Below are positions 33,269-44,555 of a stretch of DNA of 64,000 bases, piece by piece. This stretch comes from Coniosporium tulheliwenetii (lineage: Eukaryota > Ascomycota > Dothideomycetes). The DNA is taken from contig JAPDRP010000043.1 in the NCBI GenBank assembly GCA_030247845.1, forward strand, positions 32,704 through 96,703, read 5' to 3'. Under the pieces are notes generated by a model. It searched no databases and was not told the origin of the DNA. It saw only the letters and a list, made by a program, of their open reading frames with translations. The position numbers and the translations under genes are program-made. The number at the start of each line of letters is the position of its first letter. Position 1 is the first letter of the stretch.

Positions 33269-35495
33269 GCGACGAGGGCGAGACTTTAGGGGCCGATGGC
33301 GGCGTGGGCTGGACCTATGCGGGGAAGGGGGAGGATCGCGCCGCGCGGTGGGGCTCGTTGCAAGGGAGAGATGGCTTGGGAAGAAGAAGAAGGAAATGTA
33401 GGTAGTGTGTATATGAGCATTGTTGGGCGTTCGGGGCTTGAATCGGTTTTTGGATAGTTGCGGTGTTCAGGGCGGACATCCTTTAGGAACTCGTCTCTTG
33501 TCACTTATTCTTTGCTGGGTAGAGCCAAGCGGAGTCGTCAACAGCGAAGAGACTCTCAAACTCATTGCAAGCTGGCATGGGCGCGGCCGTCATCTATAGG
33601 CTGGTGATAGTAGTTGACAAAGCTGAATGTCGACACCAGTCGTCTTGATGCTCCCTGAAGTAATGCACGAGCATCTCGATCCGCGAAGAATTTGGCACTG
33701 GCTGAGCTGCCTCTAGACAATGCGGATGCTGTTCTCTCCAAATGTCTCCCATTTGTCCCCGCCTCAGCCTTGTCCACAACATCGGAAATGATATGGCACA
33801 AACATGCAAGTCCACTTGAGGCAGCCGCAACAGGAGGCGGGCATGCCTAACAGCGGGCGCCAACCTCCCCCAGGTTAAGCCTTCTAGCCTTCCTGGCAAC
33901 CGCGCCGCCACTCTGTTGATCAGCTTCAACTGCTGACCGCCAACTCGCACTTCTTCCTTCCACCACCCGACCTTATATTGACGGACAGCTGCGTACACTT
34001 CACTCAGTTGATTCAGTCTCGAACGTCGTTCTCTTTGTCCGCTGCCTCATCTGTCGTTTGCTACAAGATGCGTCAGTTCTCTCGTGGCGGTGTTTGCTGT
34101 CCAACTGTCCTTCGGCCAGCAATGTAAATCGGGTCCAATGCCGGGCTTGGGCTTCGATCCCGCCACCCTCTGAAGACACTGTCCGGTACGCAGCTTGCCG
34201 CCGCGGGTTTTCAGCAATGATACTTCGCCGCTGGATACTGCTGGATCCGTCACGCGAAACTGGCAAATTGAAGAATACGGATTCGAGGGATGGAGAATAT
34301 ACAGTGTCCTAGGATCGCAACAGATGAAGTTTTGTCAAAAGCGAGAGGAAAACAGTTTCTTGGAGTGCGGGGAACAACTTGAGCCAATCAGAGAGGTCTC
34401 GCTCACACAACGTTCGACCCAACTCAGTGGCAGGAGCATAAACCTCGCTGGCCTTTTCTACTTCGAAGCCCAAGTTGGCCTATCCGCATGGCGAGGCTCG
34501 ACAACAATATGCAAAGTACAGGAACCCTACGAGCAACACGGGTGGACGTGATGCCTTGGAGAAAGATGTGTTTCTGCATCCGGCGTGCTGCAACACGGGC
34601 GGGACTGAGGTCTCATTATCTAAGAGGATTTAGCTGCCTAGCGACCGTCGTTGGGTTCGGCAAACTAACAGGCTAATAAGGCTTCTACAATTGAATGAAG
34701 TCGCGTCCCAGCTAAAAGCCTGTAAAGGGAACAGAACGCTCAAACCCTGAGCGGGGCTGAGATATTAGCGGCAAGGTCATACGCATCGGCCGAAGAGTAC
34801 CTTTGGCATTCCAACGTTTTCTTCCAAGAGAGGCTCCGGGTCAGATCAAGGCTGGAGCAATCTTTCTTTTGCAGATTTTGTCTCTCAATCTGGGGTTTTC
34901 TAGCTCTACCTTTCAGCATAATCTTTCATACATAATTGTTAAACTCCAATGTATCTATTCTTGCTCGGGTAAAATATTATTCGATCATGGTTCGCATTTA
35001 TCGCTCTAGAAGTGAGCTGAACTGAGCTCTACTGCCCCCACCCATTCCCTCATCAGCCTCCCTAAGTGCGACAATCATACCAAGCCTCAGAAAAGCAGCG
35101 CCCCTCGAACGGCTGGGGAAAGAGTTCGCGGCGCTCCTCCAAATCATCATTCGCCGGAAAGGCCACCGACTCAAGTGCGATCAACAGCACGAAGTTGCGC
35201 AGCATCAAGCCAACAGAGTGCTCCTCACAGAGGCTCTTGGCTCCCAGAACACTTCCATAACTGTATGCACTAAGTTAACGCTACCGTTAGGACACCGCAT
35301 AAGATGCGATCTCGCTTTTGCACTTTCAAAGTTTGGCAATAAAATAGTGTGTGTTACATTTCAGAAGGCGGAAGTGTAGTATATCCCTCCTGCGCTCTCT
35401 CCCAAATCCAATTGTTGCCGTCCAATCCTCCTCGATAACATCCGTAGCCAAAGCGAACCTCCTCCTCCAATCCGCATCACGCTCCCAACCATAGT
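33269..35495. other. 2.2 kb without recognisable gene
   Basis: The GH81 3' flank, then short ORFs only (the longest is 33594-33998, minus, 134 codons), with no motif or coherent splice pattern. It may hold old decayed sequence. Confidence 0.5.
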
Positions 35496-36814
35496 CTAAG
35501 TCGCCACCGGCGCAGGACAAGCGGACCTGCTCCTCGCCGTGTTGACGCTGGCATGGACAATTACATAGAGCTTGCCCGCCGAGCAGCTCGGAAGCTTCAG
35601 CCCCGGCGTGGTGAAGCTCATTACCGCAGGACTATCCGTGAACGCGTCGTTCACGTACTTGAACTGCCCGGGCGAACATGTAGTAAGGGCAGACATCCGA
35701 TGTCAACGTGGACCTCAGCGAGAGAATAGGCGCCGGAGAGCGAGTACGTGAAATAGACGTTGCCACCTGAAAGCGTAGCGGACCATATACCTACGGTAGT
35801 AGCCTTGGAGATGTCGTTCTGGCCGGCACCGACGTAGAGTGGACCGCCGATTCCGGAGCTCAGCTGGGCGGTGGTGGGAGTGCTGTACCAGCCCCAGCGC
35901 TTGCAGGAGTTCGGAAGGGGAGTGTAGGAGTTGAGGGTCAGGGATTTGAGGTTGCCGGAACTGTAGCCGAAGGCAGTGCCAAAGGAGCAGTACTCTGGAA
36001 CTGGTGAAGTAGTAGGCGTGGAGCTGGTTGAAGAGGGGCTGGTTGAAGAGGTGCTGGTTGAGGAGCTGGTTTATGTGGAGGTGGTTGATGTGGAGGTGCT
36101 CGATGTGGTCGTGGTTGACGGAGTGGTGGGTGACGCGGTGGTGGTGACGACGGGGCAATTGGTACAGCGATAGCTGAGCTCCCAGTAGGTGTATTGGTGG
36201 TAGTTGGAACATGTTGGATAGTCCGTGCAGGAAAGTCTTCCTTCACCTTGTACAACCGTGCCGGCAGCATCTGTCAACTGGGCGTTGGTGTAAAGGTAGA
36301 ATATGAGGCCTTCCCTGGCGCCGTATGGACACATGCCATTAAGCACGTCTTGGGAGCTAGTAATCTGGCTGTAGGGGATGGTGCAGTGAACAGTCGATCC
36401 ATCCGTAGCGACAGTGCAGTAGCCATTGCTGGAGGTGAACTGGGGAGTTGGTGTCGAACCAGCAGTCGGGGCTGACAGACCCAGCCAGATATTGGCTTCG
36501 GTATATTTATATCCAGGGACAGCTTTGTAGTCAAAGATCAGGTTGGTTCCCTCAAAGTCGTAGCAAACTCGGGACTTGATGGTGCAGGCAGTCTGATCTC
36601 CAACGCACAAGCCCCAGCACATGTCTTGTCTATTGTTCTCCAGAGGCAGTTTGAAGTTAGCTGAATCAGGTATAGGTTTGCCGGAGTTCTCCGCAGTACA
36701 CAGGCTCATATCCCATCGCCTGAAAAGCTCCGAGCCGGCAGGGCGAGGGGCTGCAGAGGCTCCCGTGAGCCAAAGTCCCAAGGCCAGACCGAGAAAAGGT
36801 GATCGAGATAACAT
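35496..36814 (-). pseudogene. secreted two-domain protein with Ser/Thr linker, broken
   Basis: A signal peptide (MLSRSPFLGLALGLWLTGAS) leads into a Cys-rich domain of about 215 residues (DMCWGLCVGDQTACTIKSRV, ELSYRCTNCP). A Ser/Thr repeat linker follows, encoded by a purine/pyrimidine-skewed repeat at 36000-36135. A second domain follows (EYCSFGTAFGYSSGNLKSLT, NSCKRWGWYSTPTTAQLSSG, SPGQFKYVNDAFTDSPAVMS). A TAA at about 36070 in the linker and a one-base loss near 35700 break the frame. Related secreted proteins exist in ascomycetes, but I cannot name a function. With both breaks it is probably inactive. Confidence 0.6.
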
Positions 36815-37988
36815 AACGAAAATTTGAATAAACGAGAGAGGGTGGACGGTTGTTACAAGTGCTGTAAGTCTGATTGATGAGGAAAGGAATGCGATGAAAG
36901 ACGAAGGAAGCAGAGGAAGTGTCTTCTAAAGGAGACAGCACCCTTAAGAGCGCGGCTCCTGACGGCCAGCCACTTGAAGCCGGCGCCATGAGCTTCGTTC
37001 ACAGTCGAGGTGACAGGATACTTTCAAGCCACCGTATTGCGGCTGCACAGCTGTACCTAGGTTTCACTGCTGTCCAGAAGGGTCTTGGATGTCGCTACAG
37101 GAATAGTTTTCGTGAGTGGAAATTACTGCGTCGCCGGAGGTGGAGTAAGCCGTCAACCGGCCTCTGCCTAGCGACACAGTGCAGGGTCAGTGGGAGATCT
37201 CCGTGCGGCTGATACCGGTAACCGGGAATGCGACGCCCACGTTTTGCGCGCCATTTGAGTATATTCCTAGCATCGCTTTGAGCGCATGGGCCGGCCACTT
37301 TCAAGCCAAGTAGCCCTTGAACCATCAGCGCACGTGCGGAGGATCTCGGAGACTTTCTACCGCATGTTTCGTGTTCCGATAACTGGCATGCGAGGGGTCT
37401 ACCCGCATAAATCCCCTGCACGCTAACCATCGGAACACGAGATACGGGGTACCTTGGAACGTGCGGGGTCGTTCGCGGAGCTCCACGATACCGATGAACC
37501 CTGCAGCGTCGGAAGCTGCGGCTGAAGCAAGCTCACATCACATGCCTGCGAGCCGCCCTCTGACAGGGGAGGAAAAGCACAGACCCGCTTAATACACACG
37601 ATTTGAAAACACAATTCGTAGATATCTCATTGCCGTTTCAAACAAGTCGTATACAGCACCTTCGCACAACCAATGGGTAGTCTGCGGGTGGCTTTCTAGT
37701 GACTTTTGGGCGTCGTAGACCTCGTCCGTAGGCAGTGATTGGCAGGGACGCCTGAAGGCACTCAGGGGCTTTCGTACTAGCACTGCGATGCACCCTGCGA
37801 GAGGCGTGCACTTACCATCGGGCGTGCGAAGGTACTGTAGATCCTCACCTCAGCCCTAGGGGTCATTCCCTACTAACCGAGCCTCCCTACTGACCGAGCG
37901 CACCCATTCATTCACTCTCCACCCTATTATTCTCTTATATCTCAACATCACACAGTCGCATTGCTTAAATATCTTGTATATAGTTTCA
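36815..37988. other. no gene recognised
   Basis: Short mirrored ORFs only. Pyrimidine-rich sequence at 37890-37980 directly precedes the pogo N-terminal fragment and may be its old 5' region. No ACGTA terminus was found here. Confidence 0.45.
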
Positions 37989-38520
37989 ATGGACACAGAA
38001 GAGCTCATCCAACGCGCTATGCAGGCCTACACTAATAGCGTTGAGCCTAATATACTGGCTGCAGCCAATGCCTATGGAGCAGCCTATTCTACAGTTAAAT
38101 TTCGTCTTGCAGGGCGCAAGACAAAGTGTTGGAACATGGAGGTACAGTCATCTTCCTCCGGCAGACGCAGATTGTTACTCTGTAGGGAAGGCAGGGTCGA
38201 AGGTTCTAGAAGACACAATCTCTACTATATATTGCAGTCAGATTGCTTGTATGTAGAAGATGGAGAGACACACAACCACTCAGTTTTACCAACACAAAGC
38301 AGCAGGCATCTAGCCAGAGACTACTACGCGACTACGAAGAACTCCAGCTAGCTCGGTGGATCTATGAGCTCGTTGGCTGGAATTACCACTACGTGTTGAT
38401 ATGCTACGCGAGATGGCCGAGTCTCTTTGTGGACACCAACCAGGGAAGAACTGGCCACAGAGCTTCCTACAAAGACATCGACGATGGTGGAGCATTGGTG
38501 GCGTCATAGAGAGATCCTAA
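37989..38520 (+). pseudogene. pogo-type transposase N-terminal fragment with 147-bp insertion
   Basis: The reading MDTEELIQRAMQAYTNSVEP, AAANAYGAAYSTVKFRLAGR is the first HTH of a pogo-type transposase. It is interrupted at about 38126 by the 147-bp segment. It resumes in other frames as DYEELQLARWIYELVGWN, LRVDMLREMAESLCGHQPGK and SFLQRHRRWWSIGGVIERS, ending at TAA. The DDE catalytic domain is absent. Confidence 0.65.
38126..38272. repeat. 147-bp dispersed segment, copy 2
   Basis: Same length and orientation as 15716-15862, with scattered differences. It lies inside a transposase coding region, so it was inserted or joined after that element arrived. The ends are GTGTTGG and GACACAC, with only a short imperfect inverted similarity. 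Confidence 0.7.
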
Positions 38521-38684
38521 TAGTAAATGGATTAAGGTTCTTCAGACCCCCCTCCCCGTATATGGGCAATATAACCAACCATAACCATATGGAACCTCTC
38601 ATAATCTAACCATAACCGTATGCCCTCGATATGGGCAATAATTATGGTTGGCAAGCCTGTATACGAGAGACAGGTTCCCTTAAC

Positions 38685-39776
38685 CTATGCACGAACACAA
38701 TAGCTATATCCCAACCACAAGTTAGTGCAAGCGGCATTGAGTTCCGTGTTCCAGCTCATAAGCTGCGCCATCGAGATGCCAACCTTCTGCTGGATGACTC
38801 CACAGTAATCGCCGCTTTGCACCGTGTACCATTGCGAGCAAGAGGCGGAAGCGCCCGGCGCCCTTGGACCCGTTGGCAAGGCCGTACCAGTACCGTTATT
38901 ACCATTCAAGCCTGACCCTCCAGAAGAACCAGTCATGCTGCCGATCGTTCCCTCGTTACAGGTGCGAGGCGCTGTAACCCATCCCGTAAGGCGATTTGCA
39001 ATGTCAGAAGCATAACAATGCGTCGAGCCGCCCAAACCCAGATTCCCAGAAGAGTCGATGGAGCCGGAGTTGTACATTCGCGCGGCCTTGTAGTACTTGC
39101 TGACATCGGAAGCGCCAGTTTTCGCAACGCATTGCGTCAGCCCATCGCCGCTGGGCGTGCCCGCGGCACCGTCCCGAATCATTTGAACGATCGTATCTCT
39201 CGGGCACGGATTCTGTACGCCATTTTCATTACAGGTTGCTGCGCCGTTATGGTCCTGCATGAGGCCTGGGTTGCGGACGCCCCAGTTGGTGGTGGGGGTG
39301 CGAACGCAGCCGTTGCTTTCTTGCATGAGCACCGCGAGGATGAAGCGAGCGTCTAGCCCGGTCTCGTTGGAGGCCTGATTGACGCCGTTGAAGATGTCGT
39401 CAGTCTCGGCATCGGAGTTGTTGGGGACGCCGAACTGAGCGCAGGAGCCCCCAATCACTCCGCGGTTGTTGTTGAACCTTTATCGATCAGAGTTGTCCTT
39501 TAGAGCAGCAGGTAGAGCTCACATTGTGTCGAAGCTGGAAACCCACGCGTTCGTATCAGGCCATCCGTCGGACACAGTGCCAGTACCACCGTAGACTACG
39601 TACGCGTCCGCGCTACGCTCAGTCAAGGAACGAGTGAGAGCAACCGTCAAACCGAAGCGAGAGGAGTGAGTGGAAGGAACTGGCGCCCCGAAAACGAATG
39701 TGGGTAGGCTTCCGGCAGCCAAGATCTAGTTCATTATCAGATGTGATCCTGCTTCAGACGTAACCGGGAATGACAT
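38685..39776 (-). CDS. secreted lysozyme-like (transglycosylase-type) protein with C-terminal LysM
   Basis: Proposed exons are 39776-39765, 39725-39523 and 39477-38685, joining in frame to 335 residues. The first codes MSFP and is followed by a 39-bp intron, so the start is the least certain part. A short signal-like stretch (ILAAGSLPTFVFGAPVPS) leads to WVSSFDTMFNNNRGVIGGSC and the lysozyme-like core LDARFILAVLMQESNGCVR, whose Glu is the expected catalytic acid. A Gly/Asn/Ser linker follows, then a LysM repeat (WYTVQSGDYCGVIQQKVGIS, MAQLMSWN). LysM binds chitin or peptidoglycan. The upstream 2 kb is the inverted copy of the GH81 upstream region. Function is inferred from the fold only. Confidence 0.75.
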
Positions 39777-39899
39777 ATCAAAGGAAGGACGAGCATGGTG
39801 CCTTAGGCAAAAGAACGACTGACGAGCGCAAGAGTGTGACACATGACAACGTGAAGTCGCAAAATAAGTGTTGTATATGAGAGAGTGACAAGTTGGTAA

Positions 39900-41906
39900 A
39901 AAGAACGTGATATGAACCAAGAGACAAGTCGAGCCCTGGGGCTCCAGCAAAGGACCCGAGTCGGGAGCAGAGAGGAAGTGCTGGTGGATGTCTGTCGATA
40001 GTCTGATAGAGCTGTGTGTGTAGTCTTTGGTGGAGGTTGCGTAGAGATCCAGTTGATAGCGAAACGCGCCGAGGTGCTCTCTTAAGCAAAAAGGGCTAAA
40101 CATCCGCGACTCCCTGATCACCTCGGAAACGACGGGTGGCTGTAAAATCGCCTTCCTAATAGAGCGAGAACTGCGCGCGGGCCCCATGAGTGCAATAGTA
40201 ATGCGGTTCTAGAGTGGCATAAAACTTCGTCGTTACCTCGTTAAGCTTATCTCAGGAATGCATGGGGCTGTCGGGCTGCACGTGCACAGAACGCAGACGA
40301 CTCGTGGACTGCTGAAGCAAAATGATGAAAAGTCGAGTTGCAGCGAGATGTCAGTGTTGAGCGAACCGTGATCTCGGGTGTGCTCTTGGGTGAAGGTCTT
40401 ACACTCTGCACCTACGACCTACAAGATAGTAAGCGTCAAAGCAGGGTGGAAGTGGGCATGATCATCAGCGGTGACACAGGACTGGCCATGTGGAGCAATC
40501 CCTGAAGCTGATCGAAGAGCGTGCAGAAGATGTGAGCGATACGAGATGCACGAGATATGCAGAGGGCTTGACCCCTTCGAGGCAAGTGGTGAAGGCATTC
40601 TGCATGCTGGCCGGTACAGCAGGGTCACCCCGTGCCCATGGCTTGAGAGCCGGGCCGAATGAGGGTGCTCAGCAGTCAAGCAGCTCTGAGGCAGCGGTAG
40701 TGGCGCGTCGTCGTTTGGTGTTGTTGGAAAATGGCCGTCTGCTTTGGAAGGCTGCAGAGAAGCTGGAAAGTGTTCGAAGACTACCGACCGGGATGTTGAC
40801 TCGGATGGGGCTGGCATCGGCCCACTGCATCAAGATTGCGCGGGCGGATCTGCGGGACTAAGGGCAACGCGCTTCTGCAAGGCACACCAATCATTGAGGG
40901 CGTCTAATAAAAGGGATGTGGGTCAGGAGATGGGCGACATGCATAAGGATGCTCCACGGGCGCAGCCAGAGCAGCCGCGGACATGCGGAGCCCGCCGCCT
41001 GGGCCGCCGCTCGAAGATCACCTACCGCCTCAATATCGGGTGGCGTAATAGACGGACGGGATGGGCACTTCAGACGACAGGCCATCCACCATACTACCTC
41101 ATTCCACATTCGACGAGCAGCGCGCAGGTGGCTTTCCTGCGGAACAAACCCACTGTAACCCTTTCAAAAGCAATAGCGCATTTATCGTAAACCAATGAAA
41201 TCCCGTTCCAACACTCAACAACCTTGAGCGAGGCAGCGCTCTACCCATGGGAGCTCAGATGAGGCTCGTTATCGAGAACCGACCGCATGACAAGGGCCCA
41301 CGGCCGAACCAAAACCCCGGGTTTCGTAAAGTCCTGCAGGGTCGTCTTCGTAACCACTTCCGGCAGCACGGCCAGCCTGAGACTCCTCTCTCATAGTGCT
41401 CCTTGCGCTCATGCGGGTGTGGCAGCTGAATTGCCAAATACTTCGCGTTCTTCCTGACCCGTTTCTCATTGATAGTAACATGCTTCAGCTTCGCGTCCTT
41501 CCGGTTAGCCGCCTTAACGCCTTCTTGCTTTGACACGAAGCGGTTCTTTTGCTCGCGCTTTTTCGCGCTTGCTGATGCCTTCGCCGGTCCAGCTGCCCCA
41601 GCCAGGAGAGTACCACCGATGGTCTTCTCGTCTTCTTCAGCGACTTGCGCTTTCGTTTCTTTTTCAGAGTCTGCGACTACTTCATCGCCGGCGAAGGCTT
41701 TGGCGACGAGATCGTCGTTGCGCAGGACGGAGGGCATGTGCGCTTCGACGCCACCACATATAAATCAAACATTTCCATGCGAATAAGCAGCTACGCTAGG
41801 AAAAGGTGCCTCTAATTCCTCCGCGTAACGCTCAACAGGCCCCGCGTAACATCACTTCCTTGAAGAGAGGCTTGTGAAGATATCATCGCCATCTAATCTA
41901 CAGAAC
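39900..41906 (-). repeat. 2.0-kb inverted duplication, right arm
   Basis: Reverse-oriented copy of 28018-30025. Read on the minus strand it ends about 124 bp before the proposed start of the lysozyme-like gene. The segment nearest that gene is pyrimidine-rich and resembles a 5' leader. One base is missing relative to the left arm in the CTCCC run (about 41606). Confidence 0.9.
41285..41737 (-). pseudogene. Utp14 C-terminal fragment, copy 2
   Basis: Same remnant as at 28187-28640. The one-base loss shifts the PGWGSW block out of frame but by chance leaves one continuous 161-codon ORF. This copy therefore differs from the left arm in the direction of decay. Confidence 0.75.
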
Positions 41907-42179
41907 ACAGACCTGGATAGCGGACTCGCCCCCAAATCTTACAGCTATTCCAAAACTTTCTGGTCATCCGGCGCTTGAAGATCTTGATCGTGCGTAGATT
42001 CCACGTCTGAATAGGGATAGTAAAGCTATCAAGGTGTTGTCAGTGTCCACAACGTGGAATCTGCGGACACTCTACATTGATAGAAGCGGCGCCAACGACC
42101 GGTTAAGTATGTCAACCATATTGTTCAAGCTGTGAGACTGCCATGTTGAGGGTAGGCAAGGTGGGAATGCGTGCCTACG

Positions 42180-42360
42180 TTTTGGATGCGTACTGGTCCA
42201 GCGATTTTTATTCGACATGTGGTCGACTTCTAGTCAGTTTCTGGTCAGTTTCTGGTCGAGCTCTGGTCAAGCTCTGGGCTAGCAATCTATGGTCTAGCGA
42301 CTTCTGATCTAGTGTGCCGAGACCGTGCAGTCGGAGGTACAAGGTAGGACAAGGCAGGAA
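42180..42360. repeat. minisatellite-bearing repeat, copy 2 (reverse orientation)
   Basis: TCCAGCGATTTTTA, then about five 12-bp units containing TGGTCAG or TGGTCGA (42220-42275), then a terminal stretch with GGTAGGACAAGGCAGGAAG. These are the reverse-complement counterparts of the three parts at 16957-17130. The two copies are strongly diverged and share unit length and order more than exact sequence. Confidence 0.5.
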
Positions 42361-42613
42361 GATGAAAGAGGGTCCGATTGGTTGTCCAAGACTGACTTAG
42401 TTTCTGACCGGCTGAGCTGCTCCGGGTTATCTGAGTAGCGTCCGCGGTGGCTTGGTCCCGGCGCGTCAGACATCTGCCCCTGCCGATCGGCGAAGCCGCC
42501 ATGCCGCCAACCGCCCTGGCCGCTTAAGGGTGTTTTTGATGATACTACACACTTTTGTCAGACAGCTAGTGATACCCACCACCACCTTCGCTCCGCATGC
42601 GACTACGGCTAAC

Positions 42614-43312
42614 TCATCTCTTGTAAAGCACTGTAGGAGGACAGAAGTCTTTGCCGCTGTCATCATCACATTGACTACAGTCTATCGCTTGATAGCTTCG
42701 CTTGATAGCTTCGCTTGTACCTGCACCGCTTTCTCTGAATGAAGGCGCGTATCGCTGGCGGCGGTTTGAGGTCGCTGACCTGTCATCGTTATCGCATTGA
42801 CCAAGGTCCGTATTGACAGGCATAACCACTACTGGATATTCATAGCCCTCTTTGATGTCTAAACCTGCGCCGAGGACGAGACGTGTCTGGATGAATGGAC
42901 AAGGAAGATTACAAGAACTCCAGTTCCTTGGTGCTTGCCATCCTTCGTCAAGGACAGAGCTTGCGATTGGATGGCGATTGGTAGAGGTGCAGAAGGCGGA
43001 GGCAACCTGTTCGATTTGGGTCAGCGCGTGAGGCTGGGAGTGGCTGTGGTCACCGGCACTAAGATCCATTCTTGAGGGTCCAGTGTCAAGGTTACTCGTG
43101 CCAGCCATAGAAAAGCGGATGATGATGGAACACCGAGAATCCTTACTTTCCAGGGCAAAGGCTCCGTAAAGCCACTGATGATGTGCAGCCGCAAGAGCAC
43201 GGTATCGGCCATTGATTTTTAGCAATAACGAACAGCTGCCGTCGTCGACCTGTAAGCCGGGTGCAGGAGAAGATGATGATGACGGTGGTAGAGAAGGAAG
43301 ACTGATCTGCAA
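42614..43312 (-). other. long ORF, unidentified
   Basis: A 233-codon open frame with a Ser/Pro-rich N-terminus and a Cys/Asp-containing C-terminus (CSQCDDDSGKDFC). I recognise no family. The opposite strand is poor in ORFs. It could be a chance frame or a lineage-specific gene. Confidence 0.25.
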
Positions 43313-43439
43313 AGAAACGTTGTGGGATGACTGTGCTATTTAAAGGGAAGACGGCTGAAGTTTCACAGCCCAGACTGCAGCATGCTGCATCTATAATAAG
43401 AGACGTCTTCATTCTATTTCTACTGCTGATGGAGGGCCC

Positions 43440-43990
43440 AGGCTCTAGTCCCTAGTATCCGAACCCATAGGTTTGAGTCCCTTTCCAGTATGCCCGCGTC
43501 CTTCACGTTCACCGTGTGTATGGCTACGTCTCCGCTCTTGACCTGTTTGGCCGCCACGACCGGGGGAGCTTGTCCAAGTTAAGGGGAGAGCCGTCGCAGG
43601 GCGTCGTTGATCTTCCTTCGTAGCTCTTCTGGTGTCTTCTGGCGTAGTAGTGCGGTCGATCCGGGGCTGTCGAGCTTGACGATGATTTCGCGCTCCTTGC
43701 TGCTTACGGTGCTGGCGAACGAGGTGGGTGATGTGGGTGCTTGGGACGGCGGACCTCCGGACCTGACCCTCTCAGCCCATGTGATGATTCGGGTGGATGG
43801 TTGGATCGCGTTGTTGACTGCACTCTTGATGAGTGTGATGTCTTCGGCGATGGATGGGAGGAGATCTTTCCTGGAAGCGGGTCTTTCCTCCCCAACAATG
43901 GGCAGGCATCTCTACACGGTGCTGGGGACCAGTACTCTAGCAGCAGAGTTGCCTGACTGCTGCTTGAGGAAGCCAAGATCTGCCCAGAAG
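43440..43990 (-). pseudogene. Tad-like LINE ORF1 (gag-like) fragment
   Basis: The minus strand reads SKEREIIVKLDSPGSTALLR, TPEELRRKINDALRRLSP, a stop, then AAKQVKSGDVAIHTVNVKDA and RDSNLWVRILGTRAW. This is the conserved nucleic-acid-binding region of ORF1 in fungal Tad/I-clade LINEs. No reverse transcriptase is present. It is a short 5'-region relic with one internal stop. Confidence 0.6.
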
Positions 43991-44555
43991 AGGTGGAAGG
44001 GTAGTTCTGTCGAGTTCTGGGTCCCTCGACATGTCAGCCATTCCCCCTTACCCAGTCAACGACTTCGAAGACCGCCATCGACTTCTCGCGTGAGGGATAA
44101 CTAGGGCCCTTTGGTCCGGGGCCTATGGCGTTGTCATCACAGAGGCAGTCAAACACAGTCACCGACACAGTCTCCTCTCCCATCCTCCCACCCGTCCACT
44201 TGTCCTTTCCGGCCCACCGAACGAAGAATGGCTGAGCTCTATTATGGGAGGGTTCACTTTGCCATTACCAAACGAATGAATTCGGATACTACCTGTGCAT
44301 ACCCGAAGAACTCGTCTCGCCTCGCCTTTCCGACTTACAGAACCAACACCCGTTACCATAACACCACAGAATCACCTTCGCTGCTCGCCCTCCTTCCGCC
44401 ATCACAACACAACACAGTTACACGAATAGAAGCACGCTCTCTATGGTCAAGAAGCTATGGGACAGAGGAGGAAACAGGAACATACGATGAAAGCACGGCA
44501 ACTTCTCCTCAACCGGATGTTCCCATCGACCTCGCCCATCCAGCATCGTCGAATA
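43991..44555. other. no gene recognised
   Basis: A 160-codon plus-strand ORF (44111-44590) is rich in Ser/Thr/Pro and runs into the pogo terminus, so it is probably not a gene. Confidence 0.4.

Noticed and set aside
28018..41906. The 2-kb inverted repeat as a transposon or composite element
   Set aside because: No terminal inverted repeats, target duplications or transposase; it contains a gene fragment and promoter-like sequence, so segmental duplication fits better.
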